Part shown: one piece after another, positions 17,579 to 25,651 of the stretch
Position numbering within the stretch: position 1 is the stretch's first letter
How the letters are laid out: every line of letters begins with the position of its first letter
Origin: Geobacteraceae bacterium
GTDB lineage: Bacteria; Desulfobacterota; Desulfuromonadia; Geobacterales; Pseudopelobacteraceae
DNA length: 44,054 nt
NCBI GenBank assembly: GCA_013336525.1
Contig: JAAXTM010000007.1
Coordinates: 102,274 to 146,327, forward strand
Direction: 5' to 3'
Program-made: the position numbers and the translations under genes
The notes under the pieces: generated by a model
What the model saw: the letters and a program-made list of their open reading frames with translations, nothing else
What the model was told of the DNA's origin: nothing
The model's database searches: none

Positions 17579-18400
17579 ATGCTTTCATTTGAAATAGATT
17601 CACAAACCTGCACCCGCTGCGGCGAGTGCGTCGCCGATTGTCCAGCGCGAATTATTAAAATGGAAGAGGGCGTCCCGACTATTGATCCGGAAAAGGAGGC
17701 CTCCTGTTACCGCTGCCAGCATTGTCTCATGATCTGCCCCACCGGTGCCGTGTCAATACTTGGGCTCAAGCCCACCGGCAGCCGCCCACTGGCCGGCGGT
17801 TTTCCCGACCCCGACAAGCTGGAAACACTCATCAAAGGGCGTCGTTCGGTACGACGCTACAAACCGGAGAACCTGGAGCCGGATCTGATGCAGCGCCTTC
17901 TGGATGTATCCTGGCACGCCCCCACCGGGATGAATTCACGCGATGTACTCTTTACGGTGGTGGACGACCGCAATAAACTGGCAGAGTTGCGTAACGATGT
18001 CATGCTGGGGCTTGGACTTCTGGTTCGCGGCGAAGGGCTGCCGGAAGGTATGGAGTTTTTTGCCGATTTCGTCCGTGTCTGGGAGGAGAAACAGATCGAT
18101 ATTCTTTTTCGGGGAGCGCCTCATCTGCTGATTGCCTCGGCACCACGCCAGAGTGCCTCACCGGTTCCGAATTGCCTGATCGCTCTGTCGTATTTCGAAC
18201 TGTTCGCCCAGAGCATGGAAGTCGGTACAGTCTGGAACGGCCTAACTAAATGGGCCATCACTGATCTTCTGCCGGAAACCCTTCAACGACTCGGCATTCC
18301 GGAAGATCATGTAGTTGGTTACGTCATATCCTTCGGCAGACCGGCGCTCCGCTTTCACCGCACAGTTCAACATGGGTCGGCAAACATTAATCGAGTATAG
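17579..18400 (+). CDS. Ferredoxin-nitroreductase fusion protein
   Basis: This 273-residue fusion has an N-terminal two-[4Fe-4S] ferredoxin domain with Cys 11/14/17/21 and Cys 43/46/49/53 (C-x-x-C-x-x-C-x-x-x-C-P twice). An FMN-dependent nitroreductase domain begins at ~85 with the family signature R-R-S-V-R-R-Y (88-94). Such fusions pass electrons from ferredoxin to an FMN reductase; the substrate is not predictable. Start ATG 17579 is preceded by AGGAG at 8 bases; the frame opens earlier, at 17528, inside the SOUL gene. The C-terminus (H-G-S-A-N-I-N-R-V) is unremarkable. Confidence 0.92.
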   Translation: MLSFEIDSQTCTRCGECVADCPARIIKMEEGVPTIDPEKEASCYRCQHCLMICPTGAVSILGLKPTGSRPLAGGFPDPDKLETLIKGRRSVRRYKPENLEPDLMQRLLDVSWHAPTGMNSRDVLFTVVDDRNKLAELRNDVMLGLGLLVRGEGLPEGMEFFADFVRVWEEKQIDILFRGAPHLLIASAPRQSASPVPNCLIALSYFELFAQSMEVGTVWNGLTKWAITDLLPETLQRLGIPEDHVVGYVISFGRPALRFHRTVQHGSANINRV

Positions 18401-18517
18401 TAAGCGATAGGCATAGCCCATTCCTGAATGGGGGCGATAGTGCCGTCTCAATATCAACATCAGGGAACGCCGTCAGAGTGCATTTTACATCAGAAAGTCA
18501 TACCACTGAGGTCACAC

Positions 18518-19432
18518 ATGCTCCGCTTCGGTCTTTGCTGTTTGTTTAAAAATGAAGATGTTTCATTCCGTACCACCACCGTTAAGGCCCTTTTAAATCT
18601 GACACGCGACCGTCAACTGTTCAAACTTTCTGAAATATGCCTGCACAATGCCCGCAACCTGCAACTGGCACTCGAAGCGGCACATCGGCTCGGCATTGGC
18701 GCATTCCGGATCATGTCGCCGCTCTTCCCCCGCATGACCCACCCGGAGGCGGGATACTCACTGGATCACCTGCCAGACGGCGATATAATTTATTCTACTC
18801 TAGAAACTTGCAGGTCTTTTGCTGATAGGCAGCAGATCAGACTCAGCTTCCATCCCGACCAGTTCGTAGTGTTATCATCACCACATCCGGCAGTCGTAGC
18901 CAATTCTATTCAGGAACTGGAGTATCAGGCCAGGTTGGCGGAAGCGGTAGGTGCAGATGTTATAAATATCCATGCCGGCGGGGTTTATGGAGACAAGCTT
19001 GCGGCCTTGAAGCGCTTCGGAAATGTTTATGATTATCTGCCAGAATCTGTCCGTAGTCGCCTGACTCTTGAAAATGACGATATCAGTTATACACCAGAGG
19101 ATCTGCTGCAGTTCTGTGAGCAGCGTGGCATCCCGTTTGTATATGACGTACATCACCATCGCTGTAATCCGGACAACATGACAATAGAAGAAGCGACCGA
19201 GAGAGCTGGCATTACATGGAAAGTAACCGGATTGGAGCAGCAGTGCCACATATCTTCTCCAAAAGCAGGATGGGGTAGCGGGATCCCAAGGCCACATGCC
19301 GATTATATCGACCCGTCCGATGTTCCTGACTGCTGGCTGGGACGCCAGATGACTGTTGATGTTGAGGCAAAGGCAAAGGAGCTGGCTGTTGTTCGTTTAA
19401 TAAATGACATACGCAAATTAAATACCAATTAG
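18518..19432 (+). CDS. uvsE: UV damage endonuclease UvsE
   Basis: This TIM-barrel repair nuclease nicks DNA 5' of UV photoproducts and starts alternative excision repair. Its 304 residues match the family. It opens with L-R-F-G-L-C-C-L-F, and the metal-binding core includes L-S-F-H-P-D-Q-F, I-N-I-H-A-G-G-V-Y-G-D-K, L-E-N-D-D, F-V-Y-D-V-H-H-H and C-H-I-S-S-P. Start ATG 18518 has GAGG 6 bases upstream and matches the conserved N-terminus; the open frame extends to 18428 without support. It lies 117 bp after the ferredoxin-nitroreductase gene and ends before a weak T-rich hairpin. Confidence 0.93.
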   Translation: MLRFGLCCLFKNEDVSFRTTTVKALLNLTRDRQLFKLSEICLHNARNLQLALEAAHRLGIGAFRIMSPLFPRMTHPEAGYSLDHLPDGDIIYSTLETCRSFADRQQIRLSFHPDQFVVLSSPHPAVVANSIQELEYQARLAEAVGADVINIHAGGVYGDKLAALKRFGNVYDYLPESVRSRLTLENDDISYTPEDLLQFCEQRGIPFVYDVHHHRCNPDNMTIEEATERAGITWKVTGLEQQCHISSPKAGWGSGIPRPHADYIDPSDVPDCWLGRQMTVDVEAKAKELAVVRLINDIRKLNTN

Positions 19433-19444
19433 CGCCAAAGCATT

Positions 19445-19464
19445 AACTACCGGTAGTTTTTTTT
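19445..19464 (+). terminator. Weak terminator after uvsE
   Basis: AACTA-CCGG-TAGTT is a short 5-bp stem with a CCGG loop, followed by an uninterrupted T-run. The stem is weak, but the T-tract and position 13 bases past the stop fit an intrinsic terminator. Confidence 0.45.
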
Positions 19465-19658
19465 GATTGTGCTACTGCAAGTTTTAATAACCTTAAGGCC
19501 ACAAACAAGGTGTTTTTAGACCTTGACTAAATCAATATAATTAACTACTTTACTGCCACCAAAATAGATTATTAAGTGTTTTTTTATATTGGCTCTGTTA
19601 TCAGCATTTCCAGAGTGTTTAAATTTGCTCAGATCCGACGGAAGGTTGACAAACTAAA

Positions 19659-20030
19659 ATGATCAAAAAAATACTGCTTGTCGATGATTCACCCATCTCC
19701 AGAAGAATTATGAAAAGCTGTTTACCCAAAGAGCGCGGCTATGAAATATTTGAGGCTGGCGATGGTCTGGCCGGATTCGAAGCTTATAAAGAGATCCGTC
19801 CTGACGTAACCTTTATGGACCTTACCATGCCGGTTATGGACGGTTCAGAATCAACCGCAAAAATAAGGGAATTTAACCCGGAAGCGGTTGTAATCGTCTG
19901 TACTGCAGATATTCAGATCAAATCCATTACAAACGTGTTGGACTTGGGGGCTCTTATGGTCATGAAAAAGCCCCCTTCCAAAGAAACAGTCGAAGACGCA
20001 CTTTCAAAAGCTGAAAAACATATTGGTTAG
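19659..20030 (+). CDS. CheY-like single-domain response regulator
   Basis: This stand-alone receiver domain has 123 residues. It has the acidic pair D-D-S (residues 9-11), the phosphoacceptor in F-M-D-L-T-M-P-V-M-D-G (Asp ~54), the conserved threonine in V-C-T-A-D and the lysine in M-K-K-P-P, so it should be phosphorylatable. There is no output domain. It is followed after 4 bp by a CheC-type phosphatase and then a diguanylate cyclase, making a three-gene signalling unit. The cognate histidine kinase is not in the window. The ribosome site is weak (GGAAGG about 13 bases upstream). The 225-bp leader before it is AT-rich. Confidence 0.95.
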   Translation: MIKKILLVDDSPISRRIMKSCLPKERGYEIFEAGDGLAGFEAYKEIRPDVTFMDLTMPVMDGSESTAKIREFNPEAVVIVCTADIQIKSITNVLDLGALMVMKKPPSKETVEDALSKAEKHIG

Positions 20031-20034
20031 ACCT

Positions 20035-20673
20035 ATGGACTATTGTCTTGACATAATATCGGATGAAGAAAAAGAGATTCTTCAGGAAATAATGAACATT
20101 GCTTTCGGCAAGGCAGCTGCTGACCTTGCCGAGGTCATCAATATTTTTGTTGTTCTGAGCGTACCCAACATAGAATTACTGAACTCACAGGACTTGCCAA
20201 GTTACCTGAAAACACAGGTAAGTGAATACGAACGTGTCAGCATTGTTGAACAGAATTTCTGGGGAGATTTTAAAGGGAGTGCTTTCCTGGTTTTTCAAGC
20301 CAGTGCTGGAAGAGAACTGGTAGCTCTTTTTGGTGACAATTCTGATGATTTCGGTTCTGAGTCAATTGATGCATTGGAAAAAGAAACACTGATGGAGGTT
20401 GGTAATATCCTTATCGGCGCCTGTGTCGGCAAGCTGTCTGAACTTCTTGGTGATGCCGTAACCTATTCCCCGCCACGCGTGGTCACTGAAAACACTCACA
20501 ATGATGCGATCCCGACAAATATTTTTGAAAGCGGCTCATCGGCAATCGTACTGAAAACTGTATTCTGTTTCAACGAACGTAATGTTAACGGATTTCTGTT
20601 CCTGGTAACTAGTAACGACTCCATTCTCTGGTTGAAAAAATCTCTGGCAACCTTTATGGAACAGTACGAATGA
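20035..20673 (+). CDS. CheC/CheX-family phosphatase
   Basis: The 212-residue protein carries two copies of the CheC phosphatase motif x-x-x-x-E-x-x-N-x22-P. The first has E18, N21 and P44; the second has E-V-G-N followed 22 residues later by P in Y-S-P-P-R. Two intact active sites are what CheC-type CheY-P phosphatases show, so it probably dephosphorylates the receiver encoded just upstream. ATG 20035 is taken as start; a TTG at 20023 inside the preceding gene is an alternative. Its stop overlaps the diguanylate cyclase start as ATGA. Confidence 0.88.
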   Translation: MDYCLDIISDEEKEILQEIMNIAFGKAAADLAEVINIFVVLSVPNIELLNSQDLPSYLKTQVSEYERVSIVEQNFWGDFKGSAFLVFQASAGRELVALFGDNSDDFGSESIDALEKETLMEVGNILIGACVGKLSELLGDAVTYSPPRVVTENTHNDAIPTNIFESGSSAIVLKTVFCFNERNVNGFLFLVTSNDSILWLKKSLATFMEQYE

Positions 20674-21575
20674 CATTAAATGAACTTACCCAGGTCTTTG
20701 ACACCGTCAACTTCGGTCTGGTCGTTCTCGACAGGGATATAAAAATCCAGTATTGGAATCGCTGGATGGCAATGCACAGCGGACTACCGTCCGAGCAGAT
20801 TATCGGTGAACCGCTTTTCGATTTCTTCCCCCATTTAAATACTCCGGGTTTCAACAAAAACTGTAAAGCTGTCCTATCCTTTGGCAATTTTGCTTTCTTT
20901 TCCCAAAAACTGCACCGCTTTCTTTTTCCATTCAAACCGGACAGCTCATTCGGCTATCGTTTTGACCTGATGCAGCAGAGCTGCACCATGGGTCCGCTCC
21001 GCTCTGACGACAATTCAATCTCAGGACTCTTCCTGATTGTTCAGGATGTAACTGAACTTGCAACCTACGAGCAGAAACTGGTCGAAATGAATACGAAGGA
21101 TGTACTAACCGGTATCTACAATCGCAGATTTCTGGAATCGCGCCTGCAGGAGGAATTTGAAAGGCATCGCAGACACTCTCACCCACTAAGCCTGATCATG
21201 ATTGACATTGATTTTTTCAAGAAGGTAAATGACAACTATGGTCATCAGTGTGGAGACGCTGTCTTGCAGGCTGTTGCAGGAAAAACCTCGTCTGTCATCA
21301 GAAAGACCGATTTTGTGGCCCGCTATGGCGGAGAAGAGTTCTGCTGTCTGCTGCCGGAGACATCTGTAACTGCCGCAGAAATTGTTGCCGAAAACATCCG
21401 AACCCATATAGAACAAATTGAAAACATCTTTGAGGGCAATACAATCAAGGTCACAATTAGCCTCGGAATTTCCGGTCTGATGGACAAAGACTCCCCCGAA
21501 ACACTTCTAAAAAGAGCTGACGACGCCCTATATCAGGCCAAACATTCTGGCAGAAACCGATTTGTCAGATTTTAG
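20670..21575 (+). CDS. PAS-GGDEF diguanylate cyclase
   Basis: The 301-residue protein has a PAS-like sensor (~1-130, L-D-R-D-I-K-I-Q-Y-W-N-R-W motif), a linking helix (T-E-L-A-T-Y-E-Q-K-L) and a GGDEF domain (~142-301). The active site is G-G-E-E-F (220-224), a functional variant, with D-V-L-T-G-I-Y-N-R-R and D-I-D-F-F-K-K-V-N-D upstream. An R-K-T-D motif (211-214) five residues before it is a canonical inhibitory I-site for c-di-GMP feedback. No transmembrane segment is apparent, so it is likely soluble. Its ATG overlaps the CheC stop (ATGA). A receiver is encoded two genes upstream, not fused. Confidence 0.95.
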   Translation: MTLNELTQVFDTVNFGLVVLDRDIKIQYWNRWMAMHSGLPSEQIIGEPLFDFFPHLNTPGFNKNCKAVLSFGNFAFFSQKLHRFLFPFKPDSSFGYRFDLMQQSCTMGPLRSDDNSISGLFLIVQDVTELATYEQKLVEMNTKDVLTGIYNRRFLESRLQEEFERHRRHSHPLSLIMIDIDFFKKVNDNYGHQCGDAVLQAVAGKTSSVIRKTDFVARYGGEEFCCLLPETSVTAAEIVAENIRTHIEQIENIFEGNTIKVTISLGISGLMDKDSPETLLKRADDALYQAKHSGRNRFVRF

Positions 21576-21601
21576 GCCGATCAGCCTGACATGAATTTAC
21601 A

Positions 21602-21639
21602 TTAAAAGAGGGGGCACCTTTCGGCGTCCCCTCTTTTAA
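21602..21639. terminator. Bidirectional terminator between the GGDEF gene and 6S RNA
   Basis: TTAAAAGAGGGG (from 21602) pairs with CCCCTCTTTTAA (ending 21639) around a CACC...CGT loop. It has A/T-rich flanks on both sides. On the + strand it ends the diguanylate cyclase transcript; on the - strand it lies immediately 3' of the predicted 6S RNA. Confidence 0.85.
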
Positions 21640-21643
21640 ACAT

Positions 21644-21818
21644 TCTCTCCACCCTGTCGTCAGCTTTAAGGGCCTCCGGCGAGTTCCTTAATTGTGGGAA
21701 TCAATATACTGTTTCAGGCAGACCCGCGTACTGAAGGCAGCACACCACAGCAGGGAACGACCCCCGTTTTATATAGCATTCCGCCCGGGCGCATCATCCA
21801 ACGGGCAGGGTAGAGAGA
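21644..21818 (-). ncRNA. ssrS: Predicted 6S RNA
   Basis: The gene-less stretch 21576-21882 holds an RNA-like sequence on the minus strand. Its ends form a perfect 13-bp closing helix (5' arm 21806-21818, 3' arm 21644-21656, one G-U pair). The 3' half reads GGCCCTTAAAGCTG then ACGACAGGG, closely resembling the conserved 3' part of E. coli 6S (CCTTAAAACTG, CGACGACA). Length (~175 nt), a central low-pairing region and an immediate terminator fit 6S. A TATTTT -10 box at 21823-21828 places the start near 21817. 6S RNA binds sigma-70 RNA polymerase and down-regulates transcription in stationary phase. It lies 64 bp after aroF on the same strand. The gene name is by family. Confidence 0.72.
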
Positions 21819-21882
21819 ACAAAAAATAGTGACTAATTATTACTCCGATGAATTTGATTTATCAAGATTTTTGTATACGCGT

Positions 21883-22896
21883 TCAGCGACTCTGTAAAAA
21901 TACTGTCAGCTGTCCGATTTCTTTCATCATTTTTTCAAAGCCAGGGAAGGTTAGAGACTGTGGCCCATCTGAAAGGGCCTTTTCAGGCTCAGGATGAACC
22001 TCAATCAACACTCCATCAGCGCCTGCAATCAATGACGCTTCAGCCATCGGGGCAACCAGCGAGCGCTTACCGGTCGCATGGGAGGGATCAACCATGATCG
22101 GAAGGTGCGACAACTCCTTGATCAACGGCACAATCGAGAGATCCAGAGTATTCCTCGTGGCGGTCTCGAAGGTACGGATACCCCTTTCGCAAAGGATGAC
22201 CTGATCATTCCCTTCCGCGAGAATATATTCAGCCGCCGCCAGAAACTCTTCAACCGTGGCGCTCATGCCCCGCTTTAGAAGTACCGGTTTACGGATTTTC
22301 CCCAGTTCACGCAGCAGATCGAAATTCTGCATGTTGCGGGCGCCAACCTGCAGCAGATCGGCATACTCGGCAACCAGTCCGACATTGTCCGGACTCATGA
22401 TTTCGGTCACAATCGGCAAGCCGCTCTCTTTCCCCGCAATTGCCAGTAATCGTAAACCTTCTTCACGCAACCCCTGAAAAGTGTGCGGCCCGGTGCGCGG
22501 CTTGAAAGCACCACCACGCAGCATATCGCCTCCGCATTTTTTCACGAAGAGAGCGGTCTTGACGATCTGCTCTTCGCTCTCCACCGCGCATGGGCCACCG
22601 ACAACAACCGGACGGCATCCCTGACCGACTTTAACACCGGCAACATCAACTATCGTATCTTCAGGGTGGAAGTCGCGTGAAACCAGCTTATAGGGCTTCG
22701 AAACGTGGATCACCCGCTGTACGCCTGGCAGTTCAAGTATCTTGCTATCATCCACATACCCATGATTGCCAAGTACACCGATAGCGGTCCGCTCACTCCC
22801 CGGAATTGGCTCAGCCCTGAAACCCATTTCCTTTACAATTTTACTAATTGCATCAACATCTGCCTGGGTGGCGTTGTGGTTCATTACTATTAGCAT
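21883..22896 (-). CDS. aroF: 3-deoxy-7-phosphoheptulonate synthase (DAHP synthase, T. maritima-like type Iβ)
   Basis: This enzyme condenses PEP and erythrose 4-phosphate, the first step of aromatic amino acid synthesis. Its 337 residues comprise an N-terminal ferredoxin-like regulatory domain (~1-70, M-L-I-V-M) and a TIM barrel with G-G-P-C-A-V-E-S, K-P-R-T-G-P-H-T-F-Q-G and D-P-S-H-A-T-G-K-R. The N-terminal domain is the feedback-regulatory type seen in Thermotoga, so allosteric control by aromatic end products is likely. The start at 22896 is preferred because GAGGA then stands 8 bases upstream; the ATG at 22902 would be only 2 bases from it. It follows the Crp/Fnr gene by 15 bp. Confidence 0.95.
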   Translation of the reverse strand: MLIVMNHNATQADVDAISKIVKEMGFRAEPIPGSERTAIGVLGNHGYVDDSKILELPGVQRVIHVSKPYKLVSRDFHPEDTIVDVAGVKVGQGCRPVVVGGPCAVESEEQIVKTALFVKKCGGDMLRGGAFKPRTGPHTFQGLREEGLRLLAIAGKESGLPIVTEIMSPDNVGLVAEYADLLQVGARNMQNFDLLRELGKIRKPVLLKRGMSATVEEFLAAAEYILAEGNDQVILCERGIRTFETATRNTLDLSIVPLIKELSHLPIMVDPSHATGKRSLVAPMAEASLIAGADGVLIEVHPEPEKALSDGPQSLTFPGFEKMMKEIGQLTVFLQSR

Positions 22897-22911
22897 TCCC
22901 ATTTCCTCGCT

Positions 22912-23601
22912 TTATTCGTGACGTTCCGACAACTTCTCCAACTGCTCCATCTGATGCACAACCACTCGGTTTCCCTGCACCTCGATGATCCCCTCATCCT
23001 TCAATTTACGCAGGGTTCGGGAAATTGTCTCGCTGGCGGTTCCCAAACGTGAAGCCAGTTCACCTTTTTTGATCCCCAAGTCAATATAGGTAATACCTCC
23101 AAAACTTGTCGAGCTCTCAGCCGCACGCCGCACGAGAAAAGAAGCCAGGCGTGAGGTGACATCGGCAAAAGAAAGCTCTTCAATCTGGCGGGCAAACTGA
23201 CGGAGCATCAGTGATAACGATACTACCAGATTAAAAGCAAAGGCGGGGTTATGACTCATCAGCTCCATAAAACCCTGACGCGGGAGATATAGCACCTCTC
23301 CCGCTTCTAGTGCACGGGCTTCAGCCGGGTATTTGCCATCTCCGAAAAAAGCAGCTTCGGCAAAAGTTTCACAAGGTTTTACAAAATGGAGCACTTTTTC
23401 GCGCCCATCCGGTGACATTCGGCACAGTTTGATGCTTCCTGTCACCAGAAGGTAGAAACCGGTGGCCTCATCCCCTTCACTAAACAGCGTCTCCCCCTTC
23501 CTGAAGGCACGTCGAACAGTAATGGCAGCCAGTTCGGCAAGATCGGCATTATTCAGACCGGAAAAGAGGAGCGGTTTTTTAAGTTGTTCAAGCAGTTCCA
23601 T
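22912..23601 (-). CDS. Crp/Fnr-family transcription regulator
   Basis: The 229-residue protein has a cyclic-nucleotide-binding-like beta barrel (~12-125, F-S-E-G-D-E-A-T-G-F-Y-L-L-V-T-G) and a C-terminal winged helix (~150-220) with I-K-K-G-E-L-A-S-R-L-G-T-A-S-E-T-I-S-R-T-L. The N-terminal cysteines of oxygen-sensing Fnr are missing, so it is not an iron-sulfur Fnr; the ligand is unknown. The recognition helix ends E-T-I-S-R, close to that of Crp/Fnr. It lies between tkt (20 bp upstream) and aroF (15 bp downstream) in one operon. No convincing Shine-Dalgarno sequence was seen. Confidence 0.93.
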   Translation of the reverse strand: MELLEQLKKPLLFSGLNNADLAELAAITVRRAFRKGETLFSEGDEATGFYLLVTGSIKLCRMSPDGREKVLHFVKPCETFAEAAFFGDGKYPAEARALEAGEVLYLPRQGFMELMSHNPAFAFNLVVSLSLMLRQFARQIEELSFADVTSRLASFLVRRAAESSTSFGGITYIDLGIKKGELASRLGTASETISRTLRKLKDEGIIEVQGNRVVVHQMEQLEKLSERHE

Positions 23602-23621
23602 GTAAATCCCGGGCTTAGTGT

Positions 23622-25622
23622 CTATTTTAAAAACGCCGTAATCTTCTCCGCCACCTGTGGAGTGGTGAATCCGAACTGCTCAGCCAGAATTTTGTCCGGG
23701 GCTGAAGCGCCAAAATGTTCTACACCTATAAACAGACCATCACAACCGATCAGCCTACCCCATGAGTCACCGCGTCCCGCCTCGAATGCCACGCGCGGAA
23801 CGCCGGCTGGAAGGAGCTGACTGCGGTATTCTAACGGTTGGGCGAGAAATGTTTCCAGACAGGGTACTGAGACTACACGTGCATTAATTCCCTGCCCGAC
23901 CAAAATCGCAGACGCTTCAGCCGCCACATGTACTTCTGAGCCGCTGGCCATAATCACGACATCTGGCGTACCTTCCGGCGAAGAAACGATGTAGCCTCCC
24001 TTGAGTGAGTCAGCCGGACTAAAAGATGCTGAGCGTGCGATCACCGGCAACTTCTGCCGGGTCAGTACAAGAGCCGTGGGGCCATTGTACTGCAAAGCCG
24101 CCTGCCAGGCCATCGCAGTTTCTATGCCGTCAGCCGGGCGGATTACCTGCAGTCCCGGGATAAGGCGCAGTGATGCAACATGTTCAATTGGCTGGTGTGT
24201 GGGGCCATCTTCGCCGACAAAGAATGAGTCATGAGTGAATATATAGATAGACTGCAGGCTCATAAGGGCCGAAAGCCTGACTGACGGGCGGCAGTAATCT
24301 GAAAAAACAAGAAATGTAGCACCATAAGGAATAAAACAACCATAAAGTGCCATGCCATTAATGACTGCGCCCATGGCATGCTCGCGGATACCGAAATGCA
24401 GATTGCGTCCGGCAAAGCTGCCAGCCTGAACTGATGGTGAACCTTTGATATCACTGTTATTTGAAGGTGACAGATCTGCTGAGCCGCCTACCAGGGAGGG
24501 TATCAGTGCAGCCGCTTTCTGCAGGACTGTTCCTGACAGGGCACGTGTTGCTCCGTCTTTACCTGCCACCACCGCCAGCAGTTCCTCAGTCAGGTTGACC
24601 GGGAGGTGTTTATGCCACATCTCATCCCACAACTTTGATTTTTCAGGATTTGCAGCATGCCAAACCCCAAAACCGCGCTGCCAGGCAGAATAGCGCTGTT
24701 TCAATTCGTCAACCTGCTCCTGACAAATATCACGCACCTCCTGAGGAATTTCGAAGGGTGGATGCGACCACCCAAGGTTGGCACGAGTGGCAGCAATCTC
24801 TTCCGCGCCGAGTGGTGATCCATGTGCGCCGGATGAATCCTGCTTGGCTGGACTACCGTAGGCGATATGAGTTGTTGCAATAATAATAGATGGACGATCT
24901 TTGTCAGCTTTGGCTGCGGCAATTGCGGCAATGATCTGGTCATAGTTGTGACCATCGATCTCCTGGACCTGCCATCCTGACGATCTGAACCGACCGGCTA
25001 CATTTTCCGACCAGGCCAGATTGGTTTTGCCCTCAATAGTAATGCTGTTGCTATCGTAGATGTAGACAAGGTTTCCAAGTTTCAGGTGGCCTGCAAGCGC
25101 AGCCGCCTCATAACTGATCCCTTCCTGCAGATCCCCGTCACCAATCAGTGCATAGACGGTGTGGTCGATCGGACGAAAGTCTGCGGTATTGAAACGCTCT
25201 GCAGCCATTTTTGAGGCAAGCGCCATACCGACACCATTGGCAAAGCCCTGTCCAAGCGGACCGGTCGTCACCTCAACACCAACTGTGTGACCAAATTCAG
25301 GATGTCCCGGAGTTTTACTCCCCCACTGACGGAAATTTTTCAACTCTTCCAGCGACAGGTCATAGCCGAAAAGATGCAGCAAAGAATAGAGAAGCATCGA
25401 ACCATGCCCTGCAGAAAGAATAAAGCGGTCACGGTTTGGCCAGCGAGGGTCTTCAGGGTTAAATGAGAGGAAGTTCCCCCACAGACCAAACGCGCAGTCA
25501 GCGGCACCCATAGGAAGACCGGGATGACCTGAATTTGCACTTTCAACAGCGTCTACAGAAAGAAAACGGATGGCGTCGGCACAGAGCCGGGCCTTTTCAG
25601 CGGGAATCATGATGTGGCGCAT
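23622..25622 (-). CDS. tkt: Transketolase
   Basis: This TPP-dependent enzyme of the non-oxidative pentose phosphate pathway exchanges two-carbon units and yields erythrose 4-phosphate. Its 666 residues match full-length bacterial transketolase. The TPP-binding segment has [36 protein letters not shown] and G-P-L-G-Q-G are all present, as are the pyrimidine-binding region and C-terminal domain. AAAGGA sits 7 bases before ATG 25622, favouring that start over the fifth codon. It is 29 bp downstream of thiL and leads into the crp/fnr and aroF genes. Confidence 0.97.
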   Translation of the reverse strand: MRHIMIPAEKARLCADAIRFLSVDAVESANSGHPGLPMGAADCAFGLWGNFLSFNPEDPRWPNRDRFILSAGHGSMLLYSLLHLFGYDLSLEELKNFRQWGSKTPGHPEFGHTVGVEVTTGPLGQGFANGVGMALASKMAAERFNTADFRPIDHTVYALIGDGDLQEGISYEAAALAGHLKLGNLVYIYDSNSITIEGKTNLAWSENVAGRFRSSGWQVQEIDGHNYDQIIAAIAAAKADKDRPSIIIATTHIAYGSPAKQDSSGAHGSPLGAEEIAATRANLGWSHPPFEIPQEVRDICQEQVDELKQRYSAWQRGFGVWHAANPEKSKLWDEMWHKHLPVNLTEELLAVVAGKDGATRALSGTVLQKAAALIPSLVGGSADLSPSNNSDIKGSPSVQAGSFAGRNLHFGIREHAMGAVINGMALYGCFIPYGATFLVFSDYCRPSVRLSALMSLQSIYIFTHDSFFVGEDGPTHQPIEHVASLRLIPGLQVIRPADGIETAMAWQAALQYNGPTALVLTRQKLPVIARSASFSPADSLKGGYIVSSPEGTPDVVIMASGSEVHVAAEASAILVGQGINARVVSVPCLETFLAQPLEYRSQLLPAGVPRVAFEAGRGDSWGRLIGCDGLFIGVEHFGASAPDKILAEQFGFTTPQVAEKITAFLK

Positions 25623-25651
25623 GGATAAATCCTTTCACTTGGGAATATAAG

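Noticed and set aside
18417..18434. CCCATTC/GAATGGG hairpin after the ferredoxin-nitroreductase gene
   Set aside because: The arms are short with almost no loop and no T-run, so it is not a convincing terminator.
19575..19612. Possible sigma-54 promoter (TTGGC...GC) before the CheY gene
   Set aside because: The GG-to-GC distance is 11 rather than 10 bases and the flanking consensus is poor.
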